Shown here: positions 9,064 through 21,085 of the stretch, in pieces
Layout of the letters: the number at the start of each line of letters is the position of its first letter
Position numbering within the stretch: position 1 is the first letter of the stretch
NCBI RefSeq assembly: GCF_012044895.1
Contig: NZ_CP050695.1
Span: forward strand, 3,068,501 to 3,132,500
Direction: 5' to 3'
Length of the DNA: 64,000 nucleotides
DNA from: Aquisalimonas sp. 2447
GTDB taxonomy: Bacteria > Pseudomonadota > Gammaproteobacteria > Nitrococcales > Aquisalimonadaceae
The notes under the pieces: generated by a model
What the model saw: the letters and a program-made list of their open reading frames with translations, nothing else
Databases searched by the model: none
What the model was told of the DNA's origin: nothing
Translations under genes and position numbers: made by a program

Positions 9064-9819
9064 TCAGGCAGGGCTGTTGATATCGACGAACGTATGCTCC
9101 AGGCCGAACCGGTGGGCCAGGTGCTCACCAACGGCCTGAACGCCTCCGCGCTCGGTGGCATGATGACCGGCTGCGAGATAGTGCAGCCCGCACTCGCGGG
9201 CCGTGTGCACGGTGGGCTCGGAGATCTCGCCGGAGAAGTAGAGATCCACGCCCAGGGTGGCGACGTGATCGATGAACCCCTGGGCACCACCGCTGCACCA
9301 CGCCAGGCGGCCCACGGCATGATCGCCCCCGGGCACCGTCACCGGTTCCCGCCCCAGCGCCACGCCCAGGCGGGTGGCGAACGCCTGCAGCGGCTCCGGC
9401 TCAGGCAACTCGCCCAGCATGCCCAGGGGGCGATGGGTCCCGGTCTCGAAACTGCCCGTCACGGCAATACCCAGCGCCCGCGCCAGGGCAGCGTTATTGC
9501 CCAGTTCCGGGTGAGCGTCCAGGGGCAGGTGGTAGGCAAACAGACTCATGTCGTGCCCCAGGAGCACCCGCAGCCGATCGGCCTTCATGCCGTCAATACG
9601 GGGATCCTCGTTCTTCCAGAAGTAACCGTGATGCACCAGTACGGCGTCGGCGTCACGGCGCACCGCCTCGTCCAGCAGCGCCCGGCAGGCAGTGACTCCG
9701 GTCACCAGCCGCCGGACCGGGCGCCGTCCGGCCACCTGCAGACCGTTGGGGGCATAGTCCGTAAATGCCGGGGATTCCAGCAGTTCATCCAGATATCGCC
9801 TCAGTTCCACGGGTTGCAT
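9064..9819 (-). CDS. Nif3-like dinuclear metal-centre hexameric protein (YbgI family)
   Basis: A 251-residue Nif3/YbgI protein. Members form toroidal hexamers with a dinuclear metal site, and some are reported as GTP cyclohydrolase I type 2; the cellular role is unsettled. Metal-ligand motifs are visible: VLVHHGYFWKNEDP (His63-His64), LPLDAHPELGNN, and the C-terminal SGEISEPTVH and AAGHHATERGG. The N-terminus SPAFTDYAPNGLQVAG is also characteristic. The ATG at 9819 aligns with family N-termini; the frame is open further upstream without homology. It is divergent from the AlgW-type protease, as in Pseudomonas. Confidence 0.93.
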   Translation of the reverse strand: MQPVELRRYLDELLESPAFTDYAPNGLQVAGRRPVRRLVTGVTACRALLDEAVRRDADAVLVHHGYFWKNEDPRIDGMKADRLRVLLGHDMSLFAYHLPLDAHPELGNNAALARALGIAVTGSFETGTHRPLGMLGELPEPEPLQAFATRLGVALGREPVTVPGGDHAVGRLAWCSGGAQGFIDHVATLGVDLYFSGEISEPTVHTARECGLHYLAAGHHATERGGVQAVGEHLAHRFGLEHTFVDINSPA

Positions 9820-9843
9820 GACTGTCGCCTCCGGCGAACGTGC

Positions 9844-9873
9844 GTAGAATGGGGTTTTCGGGCAGCATTCTAC
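9844..9873. promoter_or_regulatory. Symmetric divergent -10 boxes between nif3-like gene and algW
   Basis: GTAGAAT at 9844-9850 and its reverse complement ATTCTAC at 9867-9873 lie in the 76-bp divergent spacer. Each gives a TAGAAT box on one strand, with a predicted start about 40 nt upstream of each gene's start codon. The -35 regions are poor, so this is a position- and symmetry-based suggestion. The same inverted repeat could also be an operator. Confidence 0.4.
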
Positions 9874-9895
9874 ACGTGCGGAGATCACGACCGAC

Positions 9896-11083
<1,188 letters not shown>

Positions 11084-11086
11084 CGC

Positions 11087-12190
11087 CTAGACCGACGCCA
11101 GCGCGTTATCCAGGGCGTCCAGGAAACGGGTGTTCTCGTCCGGAGTGCCCACGGTGACCCGCAGGCAATCCCCCAGCATGGGGTGGCTGCCGTCCAGGCA
11201 CTTGATCAGCACGCCCTGCTCCCGCAGCGAGGCGTGAATGGACCGCGCCCGTCCGGCGGGCGTCCGGAAGGTGATGAAGTTGGCATCGCTGGGCCAGACG
11301 GTGAGTCGGGAGCGCGCAATCAGGGCGTCGAACAGCCGGCCGCGCTCGGCCCGTAGTGCCTCGGTCTGCCGGTGTAGCAGGTCCGCGTGATCCAGGGCGA
11401 ACGCCGCGCTGACCTGGGTGAGCACGTTGATGTTGTACGGCAGCCGGCACTTCTCGAACTGCTCCAGCCAGTCCGGGTGGCCGGCCAGGTACCCCAGCCG
11501 CAGGCCCGCCAGACCCATCTTGGAGACAGTCCGCATGACCAGCAGGTGGTCGTAGTCCGCCAGCGCGGCCATCCAGGTGCGGCCGCAGAAGGGCGCGTAG
11601 GCCTCGTCCACCACCACCAGCCCCGGCGCGGCCTCGATCACCGCGCGCACGGCGGCATCGTCAAAGGCGTTGCCGGTAGGGTTGTTGGGATAGGCCAGAT
11701 AGATCAGCGCCGGCTCATGCTGCGCGATGGCCGCCAGCACGGCCCCCTCGTCCAGCGCGAAATCACCGTCCCGCAGCGGCACCTCGTGGAAGGCCATGCC
11801 GGTGAACCCGGCGATCAGGCGGTACATGACAAAGCCGGGTCCCGGCGCCAGCACGGTGCGGTCCGCCCCGCCCAGCGCCAGCCCCAGCAGCTGGATGAGT
11901 TCGTCCGAACCGTTGCCCAGCAGGAGTTCGGCCCCGTCCGGCACGTCCGCCTCCCGGCGCAGCCGCTCTTTCACCGCGCCGGCAGTCGGGTCCGGGTAAC
12001 GGTTGGCATGGACGTCGCCCAGGCACTGCAGCCACGCTTCCCGCAGCTCGCCCGGCCAGGGATAGGGATTCTCCATGGCGTCCAGCTTGACCATGCCGCT
12101 GGCCGGCGGCACGTGGTAGGCCTGCATGGCCTGCACCGCCGGACGCACCAGACGCCGGATCAGCGCCTCGCGATCATCCGTCCTGGTCAT
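11087..12190 (-). CDS. hisC: Histidinol-phosphate aminotransferase
   Basis: HisC transfers an amino group from glutamate to imidazole-acetol phosphate in histidine synthesis. The 367-residue fold-type I PLP enzyme shows ENPYPWP (40-46), GNGSDELIQ (92-100), AYPNNPTGN (166-174), VVDEAYAPF (193-201) and the PLP lysine Lys224 in [15 protein letters not shown]. The ATG at 12190 overlaps the end of hisD by 17 bp. It is last in the hisG-hisD-hisC order on the minus strand. Confidence 0.95.
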   Translation of the reverse strand: MTRTDDREALIRRLVRPAVQAMQAYHVPPASGMVKLDAMENPYPWPGELREAWLQCLGDVHANRYPDPTAGAVKERLRREADVPDGAELLLGNGSDELIQLLGLALGGADRTVLAPGPGFVMYRLIAGFTGMAFHEVPLRDGDFALDEGAVLAAIAQHEPALIYLAYPNNPTGNAFDDAAVRAVIEAAPGLVVVDEAYAPFCGRTWMAALADYDHLLVMRTVSKMGLAGLRLGYLAGHPDWLEQFEKCRLPYNINVLTQVSAAFALDHADLLHRQTEALRAERGRLFDALIARSRLTVWPSDANFITFRTPAGRARSIHASLREQGVLIKCLDGSHPMLGDCLRVTVGTPDENTRFLDALDNALASV

Positions 12191-13490
12191 GGTCGCGAAT
12201 ACGGTAGCTGGCCGACTCGGCATGGGCGGTGAGACCTTCGGCGTGGGCCATGGCGGCGGCGACACGGCCATGCCGCGCCGCACCCTCCGGCGTGGCATGG
12301 ATCAGGCTGCTGCGCTTCTGGAAGTCGTACACCCCCAGCGGCGAGGCGAACCGGGCGGTTCGCGATGTCGGCAACACGTGATTGGGGCCGGCGCAGTAGT
12401 CACCCAGGACCTCGGGGGTGTGGCGGCCAAGGAAGATGGCCCCGGCATGGCGAATGCGTTCCGCCATCTTGCGCGGCTGCGCCACGGACAGCTCCAGGTG
12501 CTCGGGGGCGATGAAATTGGTCACCTCCTCCGCCTCCACCAGATCCCGCACGCAGATCAGGGCCCCGCGATTGGCCAAGGCGGCGCGGATGATCTCCGAC
12601 CGCTCCATGCCGGGCAGCAGGCGCTCCATGGCCTGCTGCACCTGGTCCAGGTACATGGCATCGGGGCAGACCAGCATCGCCCGGGCAACTTCGTCATGCT
12701 CTGCCTGAGAGAACAGGTCCATGGCGATCCACTCGGGATCCGTCTGGCCGTCGCAGATCACCAGAATTTCCGAGGGGCCGGCAACCATGTCGATGCCCAC
12801 CCGTCCGAACACCCGACGCTTGGCCGCGGCCACGTAGGCGTTGCCGGGACCGACGATCTTGTCCACCGCCTGGATGGTCCCGGTGCCGTAGGCCAGCGCA
12901 GCCACAGCCTGGGCGCCACCGATGGTGTAGACCCGGGTGACACCGGCCAGGTGCGCGGCCGCCAGCACCAGATCCGCCACTTCGCCGTCCGGTGCCGGCA
13001 CCACCATGACAATGTCACTGACGCCGGCAACACTGGCCGGCACGGCGTTCATCAGCACCGATGATGGATACGCCGCCCGACCGCCGGGCACGTAAAGGCC
13101 CACCCGGTCCAGCGGCGTCACTTTCTGGCCCAGCACCGTGCCGTCGTCCTCGGTGTATTCCCAGGAGTCCATCCGCTGGCGCTCAGCATAAGCACGAATG
13201 CGTTTGGCAGAGTGCTCCAGGGCCTGGCGCTGCTCCGCGTCGAGGCCCTCGAAGGCGCTCCGCAGCCGCTCCGGCGGAATCTGCAGATCCGCGACACGGT
13301 CCGCCTGCAGCCGATCAAACTTCTGCGTATACCGCAGCACGGCGGCATCGCCCTCACGGCGTACGGCGCCGAGAATCTCGGTGACCGCCTGCTCCACGGC
13401 GGCATCGCCCTCGGTGTCGTCGCTGGTGAGCCGGTCCAGGTTCTCCCAGAAATCCGGCTGGGTGGTGCTCAATCGCGTAATTTCCAGCAT
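12174..13490 (-). CDS. hisD: Histidinol dehydrogenase
   Basis: HisD is a zinc enzyme that oxidises L-histidinol to L-histidine in two NAD-dependent steps. The 438-residue protein has the family motifs [54 protein letters not shown] (zinc/active-site region) and the catalytic IAPEHLEL. It begins 11 bp after hisG and its 3' end overlaps hisC, so the three genes are one transcription unit. Confidence 0.97.
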   Translation of the reverse strand: MLEITRLSTTQPDFWENLDRLTSDDTEGDAAVEQAVTEILGAVRREGDAAVLRYTQKFDRLQADRVADLQIPPERLRSAFEGLDAEQRQALEHSAKRIRAYAERQRMDSWEYTEDDGTVLGQKVTPLDRVGLYVPGGRAAYPSSVLMNAVPASVAGVSDIVMVVPAPDGEVADLVLAAAHLAGVTRVYTIGGAQAVAALAYGTGTIQAVDKIVGPGNAYVAAAKRRVFGRVGIDMVAGPSEILVICDGQTDPEWIAMDLFSQAEHDEVARAMLVCPDAMYLDQVQQAMERLLPGMERSEIIRAALANRGALICVRDLVEAEEVTNFIAPEHLELSVAQPRKMAERIRHAGAIFLGRHTPEVLGDYCAGPNHVLPTSRTARFASPLGVYDFQKRSSLIHATPEGAARHGRVAAAMAHAEGLTAHAESASYRIRDHDQDG

Positions 13491-13501
13491 GGCGCCTCCC
13501 G

Positions 13502-14143
13502 TCAGGCCGCCTTTCCGCCGACGGCGTCGGCGAGGTGTTCGGTGAATGCCTTGATCCGGCGGTGCTTCATCTTCATGGCCGCCTTGTTGACGATCAGCCG
13601 CGAGCTGATATCGGCGATGTGCTCCAGCGGCTCCAGGCCGTTGGCGCGCAGGGTGTTGCCGGTGTCCACCAGATCGACAATGAGATCCGACAGGCCGGCG
13701 ATGGGTGCCAGTTCCATGGAGCCGTAGAGTTTCACGGTCTCCACCTGCCGGCCTTGCTCGGCGAAGTAGCGCCGGGCGATATTGACGAACTTGGTGGCCA
13801 CGCGCACCTTGCCGCGCCCCTGGTTGGCACCGGGAAACCCGGCAACCATCATGCGGCAGCGCGCGATCCCCAGGTCCAGCGGCTCGTAGAGCCCGTCGCC
13901 GCCGTGCTCCAGCAGCACGTCCTTGCCGGCCACGCCGACGTCGGCGGCACCGTACTCCACGTAGGTGGGCACATCGGTGGCGCGCAGGATCACCAGCTTG
14001 ACGCCGGGATCACTGGTGTCCAGCACCAGCTTGCGGCTCTTGTCCGGGTCGTCCACGGGCCGGATGCCCGCGGCGGCCAGCAGCGGCAGCGTGTCTTCGA
14101 GTATCCGCCCCTTGGACAGGGCTATGGTCAGGGTCTCGGCCAT
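13502..14143 (-). CDS. hisG: ATP phosphoribosyltransferase catalytic subunit, short form
   Basis: HisG condenses ATP with PRPP, the first step of histidine synthesis. At 213 residues this is the short form, which lacks the C-terminal ACT-like regulatory domain and works in a hetero-octamer with HisZ; no hisZ lies in this window. Motifs: [15 protein letters not shown] (8-22), [14 protein letters not shown] and the PRPP loop [14 protein letters not shown]. The ATG at 14143 ([13 protein letters not shown]) fits the family; the upstream extension runs into the murA end. It is 13 bp downstream of murA. Confidence 0.95.
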   Translation of the reverse strand: MAETLTIALSKGRILEDTLPLLAAAGIRPVDDPDKSRKLVLDTSDPGVKLVILRATDVPTYVEYGAADVGVAGKDVLLEHGGDGLYEPLDLGIARCRMMVAGFPGANQGRGKVRVATKFVNIARRYFAEQGRQVETVKLYGSMELAPIAGLSDLIVDLVDTGNTLRANGLEPLEHIADISSRLIVNKAAMKMKHRRIKAFTEHLADAVGGKAA

Positions 14144-14156
14144 GAATGGTTTCCCG

Positions 14157-15711
<1,555 letters not shown>

Positions 15712-15770
15712 GGCGGCCGTGACTCCTGGTTGACCAACACGGGCAACCACCGCCGCACTCTGCCACACCC

Positions 15771-16103
15771 CTACGATGGCCCGCTGTCGGCGCCGCCCGG
15801 GGAAACCAGTGGCAGGATGGCGTCAACACCACTGACGCCGGCGATGGCCTGCATTTGGGCGGGTATGTTAACAAACTCGATGCGTCCGCCGAGACGTTGC
15901 TGTTCTCTGGTCCAGTGAATCAGCAACGCCACACCGGCACTGTCGGCCCGGGTAACACCCGCCAGGTCAACAGAGACAGGATGGTTGCGCGGCAACAGTG
16001 ACCCCGCCTGCTGCCAGAGAGCGCGTATGGAACCGAACCCCAACTCGCCCTCCAGGCGGAGCTGCCCGGCGCCGTTCGCGGCCGACAATCGCGCCTGCGT
16101 CAC
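15771..16103 (-). CDS. mlaB: STAS-domain lipid asymmetry protein MlaB
   Basis: MlaB is the cytoplasmic STAS subunit of the MlaFEDB complex and stabilises the MlaF ATPase. The 110-residue protein has the STAS core VSVDLAGVTRADSAGVALLI, with the DSAG loop that contacts the ATPase. The GTG start overlaps the mlaC stop (GTGA), so it is translationally coupled to mlaC. Similarity is modest, as is usual for MlaB; the call leans on its position after mlaFEDC. Confidence 0.88.
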   Translation of the reverse strand: MTQARLSAANGAGQLRLEGELGFGSIRALWQQAGSLLPRNHPVSVDLAGVTRADSAGVALLIHWTREQQRLGGRIEFVNIPAQMQAIAGVSGVDAILPLVSPGGADSGPS

Positions 16104-16723
16104 AGCTCGGTCTCGCCGCGGCGGTTGCGCTCCCGCAACCGCTCCAGCAGGCCGTCAACGCCGCTGCGGCGGATTTCGCTGCTGAAACCGTCACGGTAGT
16201 TGGTGACCAGGCTAACGCCCTCCACCACAACGTCGTAGACCTGCCAGCCGTCACGATCATGCTTGCGGAACTGGTAGGTCAGCGGAATGGCCGGGCCATC
16301 GCGCTGCTCCACTTCCACCCGCATCGAGGCCCGGCCACGGTCCTCGTCCACCCGCGCCGAGCGATAGGCCACTTCCTCGCCACCGTACTCCAGCAGTGGC
16401 TGGGAATAAGTGCGGATCAACAGCGTCGTGATTTCCTCGCGGATGTCCTCGCGCTGCTCCTCGCTGGCGTCGTTCCAGTGCCGCCCCAGGGCAAACCGGG
16501 TGACCAGCTGCATGTTGATCCGCGGCAGCACCTCGCGGCGCACCAGATCGTGGACAAAATCCGGATCATCGGCGATATCGCCGTCATAATCGCGCAACTC
16601 CTGCAGCACCGTCTCGGTGGTCTCCTTGACGATGGTCTCCGGATCCCGCTCCTCGGCACCGGGCACCGCCGGAACCAGCAGGAACGCCAGCAGGACTGTC
16701 GCGGCCAGGGCCTTGATGCTCAT
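16100..16723 (-). CDS. mlaC: Periplasmic phospholipid-binding protein MlaC
   Basis: MlaC ferries phospholipids across the periplasm between the outer-membrane MlaA-porin complex and the inner-membrane MlaFEDB complex. The 207-residue precursor has a signal peptide (1-23, ending VPGAEE) followed by the MlaC/Ttg2D domain (PDFVHDLVRREVLPRIN; FALGRHWNDASEEQREDI; YRSARVDEDRGRASMRVEV; DGWQVYDVVVEGVSLVTNYR). It sits between mlaD and mlaB with a 20-bp gap to mlaD. Confidence 0.95.
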   Translation of the reverse strand: MSIKALAATVLLAFLLVPAVPGAEERDPETIVKETTETVLQELRDYDGDIADDPDFVHDLVRREVLPRINMQLVTRFALGRHWNDASEEQREDIREEITTLLIRTYSQPLLEYGGEEVAYRSARVDEDRGRASMRVEVEQRDGPAIPLTYQFRKHDRDGWQVYDVVVEGVSLVTNYRDGFSSEIRRSGVDGLLERLRERNRRGETEL

Positions 16724-16743
16724 CGCGGTGCCTCCTCGGTATC

Positions 16744-17208
16744 TCAGTCGTCCCGGTCACCCATCTGATGCAGGAACTGGCCGATCAGCCGCTCCAGCAC
16801 CAGTGCTGACTGGGTCAGGGTAATCTCGTCGCCTTCCTGGAGGTAGAAGTCCATGCCGCCGGGGTCCAGGGCAATGTACTGCTCGCCGAGCAGCCCGGAG
16901 GTGTAGATGGCGGCGCTGGTGTCCTCGGGGAGTTGGTACTGCTCGCTGATCCGCGCCTGGACCACTGCCTCGTAGGTATTGCCGTCCAGAGTGATCTCCG
17001 TAACGCGCCCCACGCGCACCCCGCCCACGGTGATCGGCGCCCGCGTCCGCAGACCCCCGATATTCTCGAAGCGCAGTTCGACCTCGTAGCCGTCGGCACG
17101 CTCGAACACGGGCACATTACTCACCTGGATGGCCAGGCCGAACAGGGCCGCAAAGCCCAGAGCCACGAACACGCCCACCCAGATCTCCGTCAATCGCCTG
17201 TTACGCAT
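16744..17208 (-). CDS. mlaD: Outer membrane lipid asymmetry protein MlaD (MCE domain)
   Basis: MlaD forms the hexameric MCE ring anchored on the inner-membrane transporter that exchanges phospholipid with MlaC. The 154-residue protein has an N-terminal transmembrane helix (about 8-28, WVGVFVALGFAALFGLAIQV), then one MCE domain (YEVELRFENIGGLRTRAPIT; GGVRVGRVTEITLD; YTSGLLGEQYIALDPGG). A 74-bp spacer separates it from mlaE, the largest gap inside the mla block. Confidence 0.95.
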   Translation of the reverse strand: MRNRRLTEIWVGVFVALGFAALFGLAIQVSNVPVFERADGYEVELRFENIGGLRTRAPITVGGVRVGRVTEITLDGNTYEAVVQARISEQYQLPEDTSAAIYTSGLLGEQYIALDPGGMDFYLQEGDEITLTQSALVLERLIGQFLHQMGDRDD

Positions 17209-17282
17209 GCGGCTTCTCCGCCGGTTTTAAAAGACCCCGAACAGAACGCGCAGCGGTACGCGCGACCTGTCCGGCGCCGCCT

Positions 17283-18059
17283 TTATCCAAACATCAGTGC
17301 TGTCAGCACGAAATCAAGGCCGAGCACCGCCAGGGACGTGTTCACCACTGTACGGGTGGTGGCGCGACTGACCCCGGCCGAGGTGGGCTCGGCATCGTAG
17401 CCCTCGAACACCGCGATCCAGCCGGCGACGAAACCGAACGCCAGGCTCTTGATCACGCCGTTGAGGATATCCTCGCGGAATTCCACCGCGTCCTGCATCT
17501 GTCCCCAGAACGCACCGGCGTCCACGCCCAGCAGGCCGACCCCGATGAGATAGGAACCGAAGATGGCAACGAAACTGAAAATCGCTGCCAGCAGCGGCAT
17601 GGCCAGGAAGGCGGCCAGCAGCCGCGGCGCGATCACCCGACGCATGGGATCCACCGCCATCATCTCCATGCCGGAGAGCTGCTCGGTGCTTTTCATCAAC
17701 CCGATCTCGGCGGCCAGAGCCGAACCGGCGCGACCGCCGAAGAGCAGCGCGGTGACCACCGGCCCCAGTTCGCGGACCACCGACAGCGCCACCAGCACAC
17801 CCAGGGACTGGTCGGCGCCGAAGTTCACCAGGGTGGTATAGCCCTGCAACCCCAGCACCATGCCCACGAACAGGCCGGAGACGAGGATGATCACCAGGGA
17901 CAGCACACCCACGGAGAACAACTGCTGCACCACCAGCCCCGGTCGCAGCACCAGGGCGGGCATCCCCGCCAGCGCCCGCAACAGGAACATGAAGCCCCGC
18001 CCCAGGCGTGCCACCGAGTGCAGGGTCACGGCCCCGATCTGCTGCAGTCCCCCGAGCAT
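17283..18059 (-). CDS. mlaE: Lipid asymmetry ABC transporter permease MlaE
   Basis: MlaE is the inner-membrane permease of the phospholipid transporter. The 258-residue MlaE/YrbE-family protein has five or so hydrophobic segments and family motifs RELGPVVTALLFGGRAGSA, EIGLMKSTEQLSGMEMMAVD and a conserved SLAFGFVAGWIAVFEGY. Its ATG overlaps the mlaF stop (TGATG). Confidence 0.96.
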   Translation of the reverse strand: MLGGLQQIGAVTLHSVARLGRGFMFLLRALAGMPALVLRPGLVVQQLFSVGVLSLVIILVSGLFVGMVLGLQGYTTLVNFGADQSLGVLVALSVVRELGPVVTALLFGGRAGSALAAEIGLMKSTEQLSGMEMMAVDPMRRVIAPRLLAAFLAMPLLAAIFSFVAIFGSYLIGVGLLGVDAGAFWGQMQDAVEFREDILNGVIKSLAFGFVAGWIAVFEGYDAEPTSAGVSRATTRTVVNTSLAVLGLDFVLTALMFG

Positions 18060-18895
18060 CAGCGGCCGCCACTCCCCGTTGCCCCCAGGAGGTCCTCGGC
18101 GAAATCAGCCTTGGCCGGATAATGGAACGGCACAGGCCCGTCCGGCAGACCGTGCATGAACTGACGCACCCAGGCCGAACCGGACTCATACAGCGCCTGG
18201 GGCGCCCCCGACTCGACAATACGCCCGCCGGAGAGCACATGGATCCGGTCGGCAATGCGGGCCGTTTCCGCCACGTCGTGGGAGACGATGATACTGGTCA
18301 GCCCCAGGGCATCATTGAGCCGGCGAATGAGTTCCACCAGAACACCCATGGAGATGGGATCCTGGCCGGTGAACGGTTCGTCGTACATGACCATCATCGG
18401 GTCCAGGGCGATGGCGCGGGCCAGCGCGACCCGACGCGCCATACCCCCGGAGAGCTCCGCCGGCAGCAGATCCCGGGCACCCCGCAGCCCCACCGCCTGC
18501 AGTTTCAGCAGCACCAGGTCACGCAGCACCGGCTCCGGAAGGTCCGTGTGCTCGCGCAGAGGAAAGGCGACATTCTCGAACACGGTGAGATCGGTGAGCA
18601 GCGCGCCGCTCTGGAACAGCATCCCCATGCGCCGACGCAGCCGGTACAGCTCCCGGGTGGACACGGCGTGAACATTCTCGCCATCCACGTGTACCGTGCC
18701 GTGGTCGGGCTGAAGCTGGCCCCCGATCAGCTTCAGCAGCGTGGTCTTGCCGGTGCCGCTGGGCCCCATGATGGCCGTCACCTCGCCGCGACGGATGGAC
18801 AGATCCACGCCGCTGAAGATCGGGCGCTCACCGCGGGCAAAGTGCAGATCGCGCACTTCCACCAGGCTGTCAGGGGCGGCGGACGCATCAGGCAT
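18059..18895 (-). CDS. mlaF: Lipid asymmetry ABC transporter ATP-binding protein MlaF
   Basis: MlaF powers phospholipid movement through MlaE. It has Walker A GPSGTGKTTLLK, signature LSGGMARRVALARA, Walker B MVMYDEPFTGQDP and a switch His in IIVSHDVAE. The ATG at 18895 (MPDASAAPDS, 278 residues) was chosen because the core begins soon after. ATGs at 18931 and 19009 are in frame but add a low-complexity leader. No start has a strong Shine-Dalgarno. The gene is divergent from the antiporter gene and opens the long minus-strand run to hisC. Confidence 0.94.
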   Translation of the reverse strand: MPDASAAPDSLVEVRDLHFARGERPIFSGVDLSIRRGEVTAIMGPSGTGKTTLLKLIGGQLQPDHGTVHVDGENVHAVSTRELYRLRRRMGMLFQSGALLTDLTVFENVAFPLREHTDLPEPVLRDLVLLKLQAVGLRGARDLLPAELSGGMARRVALARAIALDPMMVMYDEPFTGQDPISMGVLVELIRRLNDALGLTSIIVSHDVAETARIADRIHVLSGGRIVESGAPQALYESGSAWVRQFMHGLPDGPVPFHYPAKADFAEDLLGATGSGGR

Positions 18896-19038
18896 GGTTT
18901 CGGGGGTCCGGGGAGTTGTGCATGGGCGCATGATCGACGCCGGATGAGTATCGAGCAACCCCCGCGGCGAGTCAATGACCGAGCGGTCAGCGCCCACGGT
19001 TGCTACCATGGCGGCCCCGAATCGACTGCGGAGTTGTC

Positions 19039-19992
19039 GTGACCCTGGCCCTCGCCGTCATCACCCTGGCAATCGGCTTTCCGGTCCTCGCCTGGAGCGC
19101 GGACCGGCTGGTGGCAACCGCCTCGGTGCTGACCCTGCGTCTCGGCCTTGCGCCCCTGCTGGTGGGCCTGTTCGTGGTGGGCTTCGGCACATCGACGCCG
19201 GAGCTGCTGGTGTCGGCCCTGGCGGCGATAGAGGGAAAACCGGAGCTTGCCCTGGGCAACGCCCTGGGCTCCAACATCGCCAATGCCGGCCTGATTCTCG
19301 GGCTCACCCTGCTGTTCATTCCCCTGGGCCGGCACCGGGAGCGGGAACGCGTCACCCTGGGCCTGCTGGTACTCGCCACCTTCGGCACTCTGCTGCTGCT
19401 GGGCGACTTGCGCCTCAGCCGCGGCGAAGGCATGGCCATGCTCGGTCTGCTGCTGGCGGCGATGCCGCTCATCGCCTGGGCCAACCGAGGCAATCCCGCC
19501 GCTACCGCGGCGCCTGGCCGTGCCGGGCAACCACTGCGGGGCACGGCCCTGGGTCTGGCCGGTAGCCTGGTGCTGTTGCTGATCAGCGCCCGCGCGCTGA
19601 TCTGGGGAGCAGTGACCCTGGCCGAGGCCGCAGGGGTCAGCCAGTTGGTCATCGGCCTCAGCATTGTTGCCGTGGGCACCAGCCTGCCGGAACTGGCCAC
19701 GGCCATCGCGGCCGCCCGCCGGCAGGAACGCGCCCTGCTCTACGGCAACCTGATCGGTTCCAACCTGTTCAACCTGTTGGCCGTGCTCGGCGTCACCGTC
19801 CTGATTCATCCCCTGGCGGTATCTTTGCCGGTGCTTCTGCGCGACGGCGTCATCATGGCGGGCCTCACGGTACCGCTGGTGCTACTGGCGCGGGGAGCCA
19901 TCGGTGGGACACGCTCCCTGGGCGCAGCCTTGCTGGTTACCTTCGCGCTGTACCAGCTCGGCCTGTTCCTGTTCGCGCAGGGGTCACCGTGA
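19039..19992 (+). CDS. yrbG: Calcium/sodium antiporter (YrbG/CaCA family)
   Basis: A 317-residue inner-membrane protein with about ten hydrophobic segments and the two inverted alpha-repeat motifs of the CaCA superfamily: GFGTSTPELLVS and ALGSNIANAG in the first half, AVGTSLPELATA and LIGSNLFNLLA in the second. The acidic residues in both GTS-PE motifs bind the cation. GTG at 19039 with GGAG five bases upstream is preferred over an ATG at 19000, which would add thirteen charged residues. Divergent from mlaF, as yrbG is in E. coli. Confidence 0.9.
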   Translation: MTLALAVITLAIGFPVLAWSADRLVATASVLTLRLGLAPLLVGLFVVGFGTSTPELLVSALAAIEGKPELALGNALGSNIANAGLILGLTLLFIPLGRHRERERVTLGLLVLATFGTLLLLGDLRLSRGEGMAMLGLLLAAMPLIAWANRGNPAATAAPGRAGQPLRGTALGLAGSLVLLLISARALIWGAVTLAEAAGVSQLVIGLSIVAVGTSLPELATAIAAARRQERALLYGNLIGSNLFNLLAVLGVTVLIHPLAVSLPVLLRDGVIMAGLTVPLVLLARGAIGGTRSLGAALLVTFALYQLGLFLFAQGSP

Positions 19993-20080
19993 TGGCCTCT
20001 GGCCATCCGCCGCGGGCGACGGTGCCCCCACCGCGGGCAACTCAGGCATAATACGGGGGTTTCCGCCAGGAGCAGCCAGC

Positions 20081-21085
20081 ATGTGTAGCAGCGAAACCGC
20101 TTCGGCCAGCCAGGTCACCGACGAACGCCTGCAGTCCCTGGGGCGTGCCGTGCTGGAGACGGAGGCCGCGGCCATCACGGACATGCTGGCGCGGGTGGAC
20201 GCGGACTTCGTCCGCGCGTGTCACCTGATGCTGGCCTGTCAGGGACGCATCGTTGTGCTGGGCATGGGCAAGTCCGGCCATATCGGCGGCAAGCTGGCGG
20301 CCACCCTGGCCAGCACCGGCTCACCCGCCTTCTTTGTCCACCCCGGCGAAGCCAGCCACGGCGATCTCGGCATGATTACCGCCCGCGACGTGGTGGTGGC
20401 GCTGTCCAACTCCGGCGAGACGGACGAGCTGATCACCATCCTGCCGCTGATCAAGCGCCTGGGCGTGCCGCTAATCGCCCTCACCGGCAAGCCCGAGTCC
20501 ACACTGGCGCGGGCAGCCTCGGTGAACATCCACGTTGGCGTTGCCCAGGAAGCCTGCCCGCTCAACCTGGCACCCACGTCCAGCACCACGGCAGCACTGG
20601 CCATGGGCGACGCCCTGGCGGTGTCTTTGCTGGAGGCGCGCGGCTTTACCCGCGAGGACTTCGCCCGCTCGCACCCCGGCGGCAAGCTGGGTCGGCGACT
20701 GCTGCTGCTCATCGATGACATCATGCACAGCGGCGAGGACATTCCCGTGGTGGCACCGGACGCGCCTCTACGGGATGCCCTGGTGGAGATGTCACGCAAG
20801 GGGCTCGGCATGACCACGGTGCTGGATGACCAGCAACGGTTGCTGGGGATCTTCACCGACGGCGACCTGCGCCGCAGCCTGGACCAGGGCATCGACCTGC
20901 ACAGCATCTCGGTTCGCGAAATCATGACCGCCGGGGGCCGCACCATGCGCCAGGGCAGCCTCGCAGCGGAAGCGCTGCACACCATGGAGGAGCACAAGAT
21001 CAATGCGTTGCTGGTGGTGGATCAGTCGGACCGCGTGGTGGGCGCACTGAACATGCACGACCTGCTACGCGCGGGGGTGGTATGA
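20081..21085 (+). CDS. kdsD: D-arabinose 5-phosphate isomerase
   Basis: KdsD converts ribulose 5-phosphate to arabinose 5-phosphate for Kdo synthesis. The 334-residue protein has an N-terminal SIS domain (VVLGMGKSGHIGGKLAATLA; ALSNSGETDEL; TSSTTAALAMGDALA; RSHPGGKLGRR) and two C-terminal CBS repeats (about 215-330). The ATG at 20081 has AGGAG upstream. CATAAT at 20047-20052 is a possible -10 box. The stop overlaps kdsC by ATGA. Confidence 0.96.
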   Translation: MCSSETASASQVTDERLQSLGRAVLETEAAAITDMLARVDADFVRACHLMLACQGRIVVLGMGKSGHIGGKLAATLASTGSPAFFVHPGEASHGDLGMITARDVVVALSNSGETDELITILPLIKRLGVPLIALTGKPESTLARAASVNIHVGVAQEACPLNLAPTSSTTAALAMGDALAVSLLEARGFTREDFARSHPGGKLGRRLLLLIDDIMHSGEDIPVVAPDAPLRDALVEMSRKGLGMTTVLDDQQRLLGIFTDGDLRRSLDQGIDLHSISVREIMTAGGRTMRQGSLAAEALHTMEEHKINALLVVDQSDRVVGALNMHDLLRAGVV

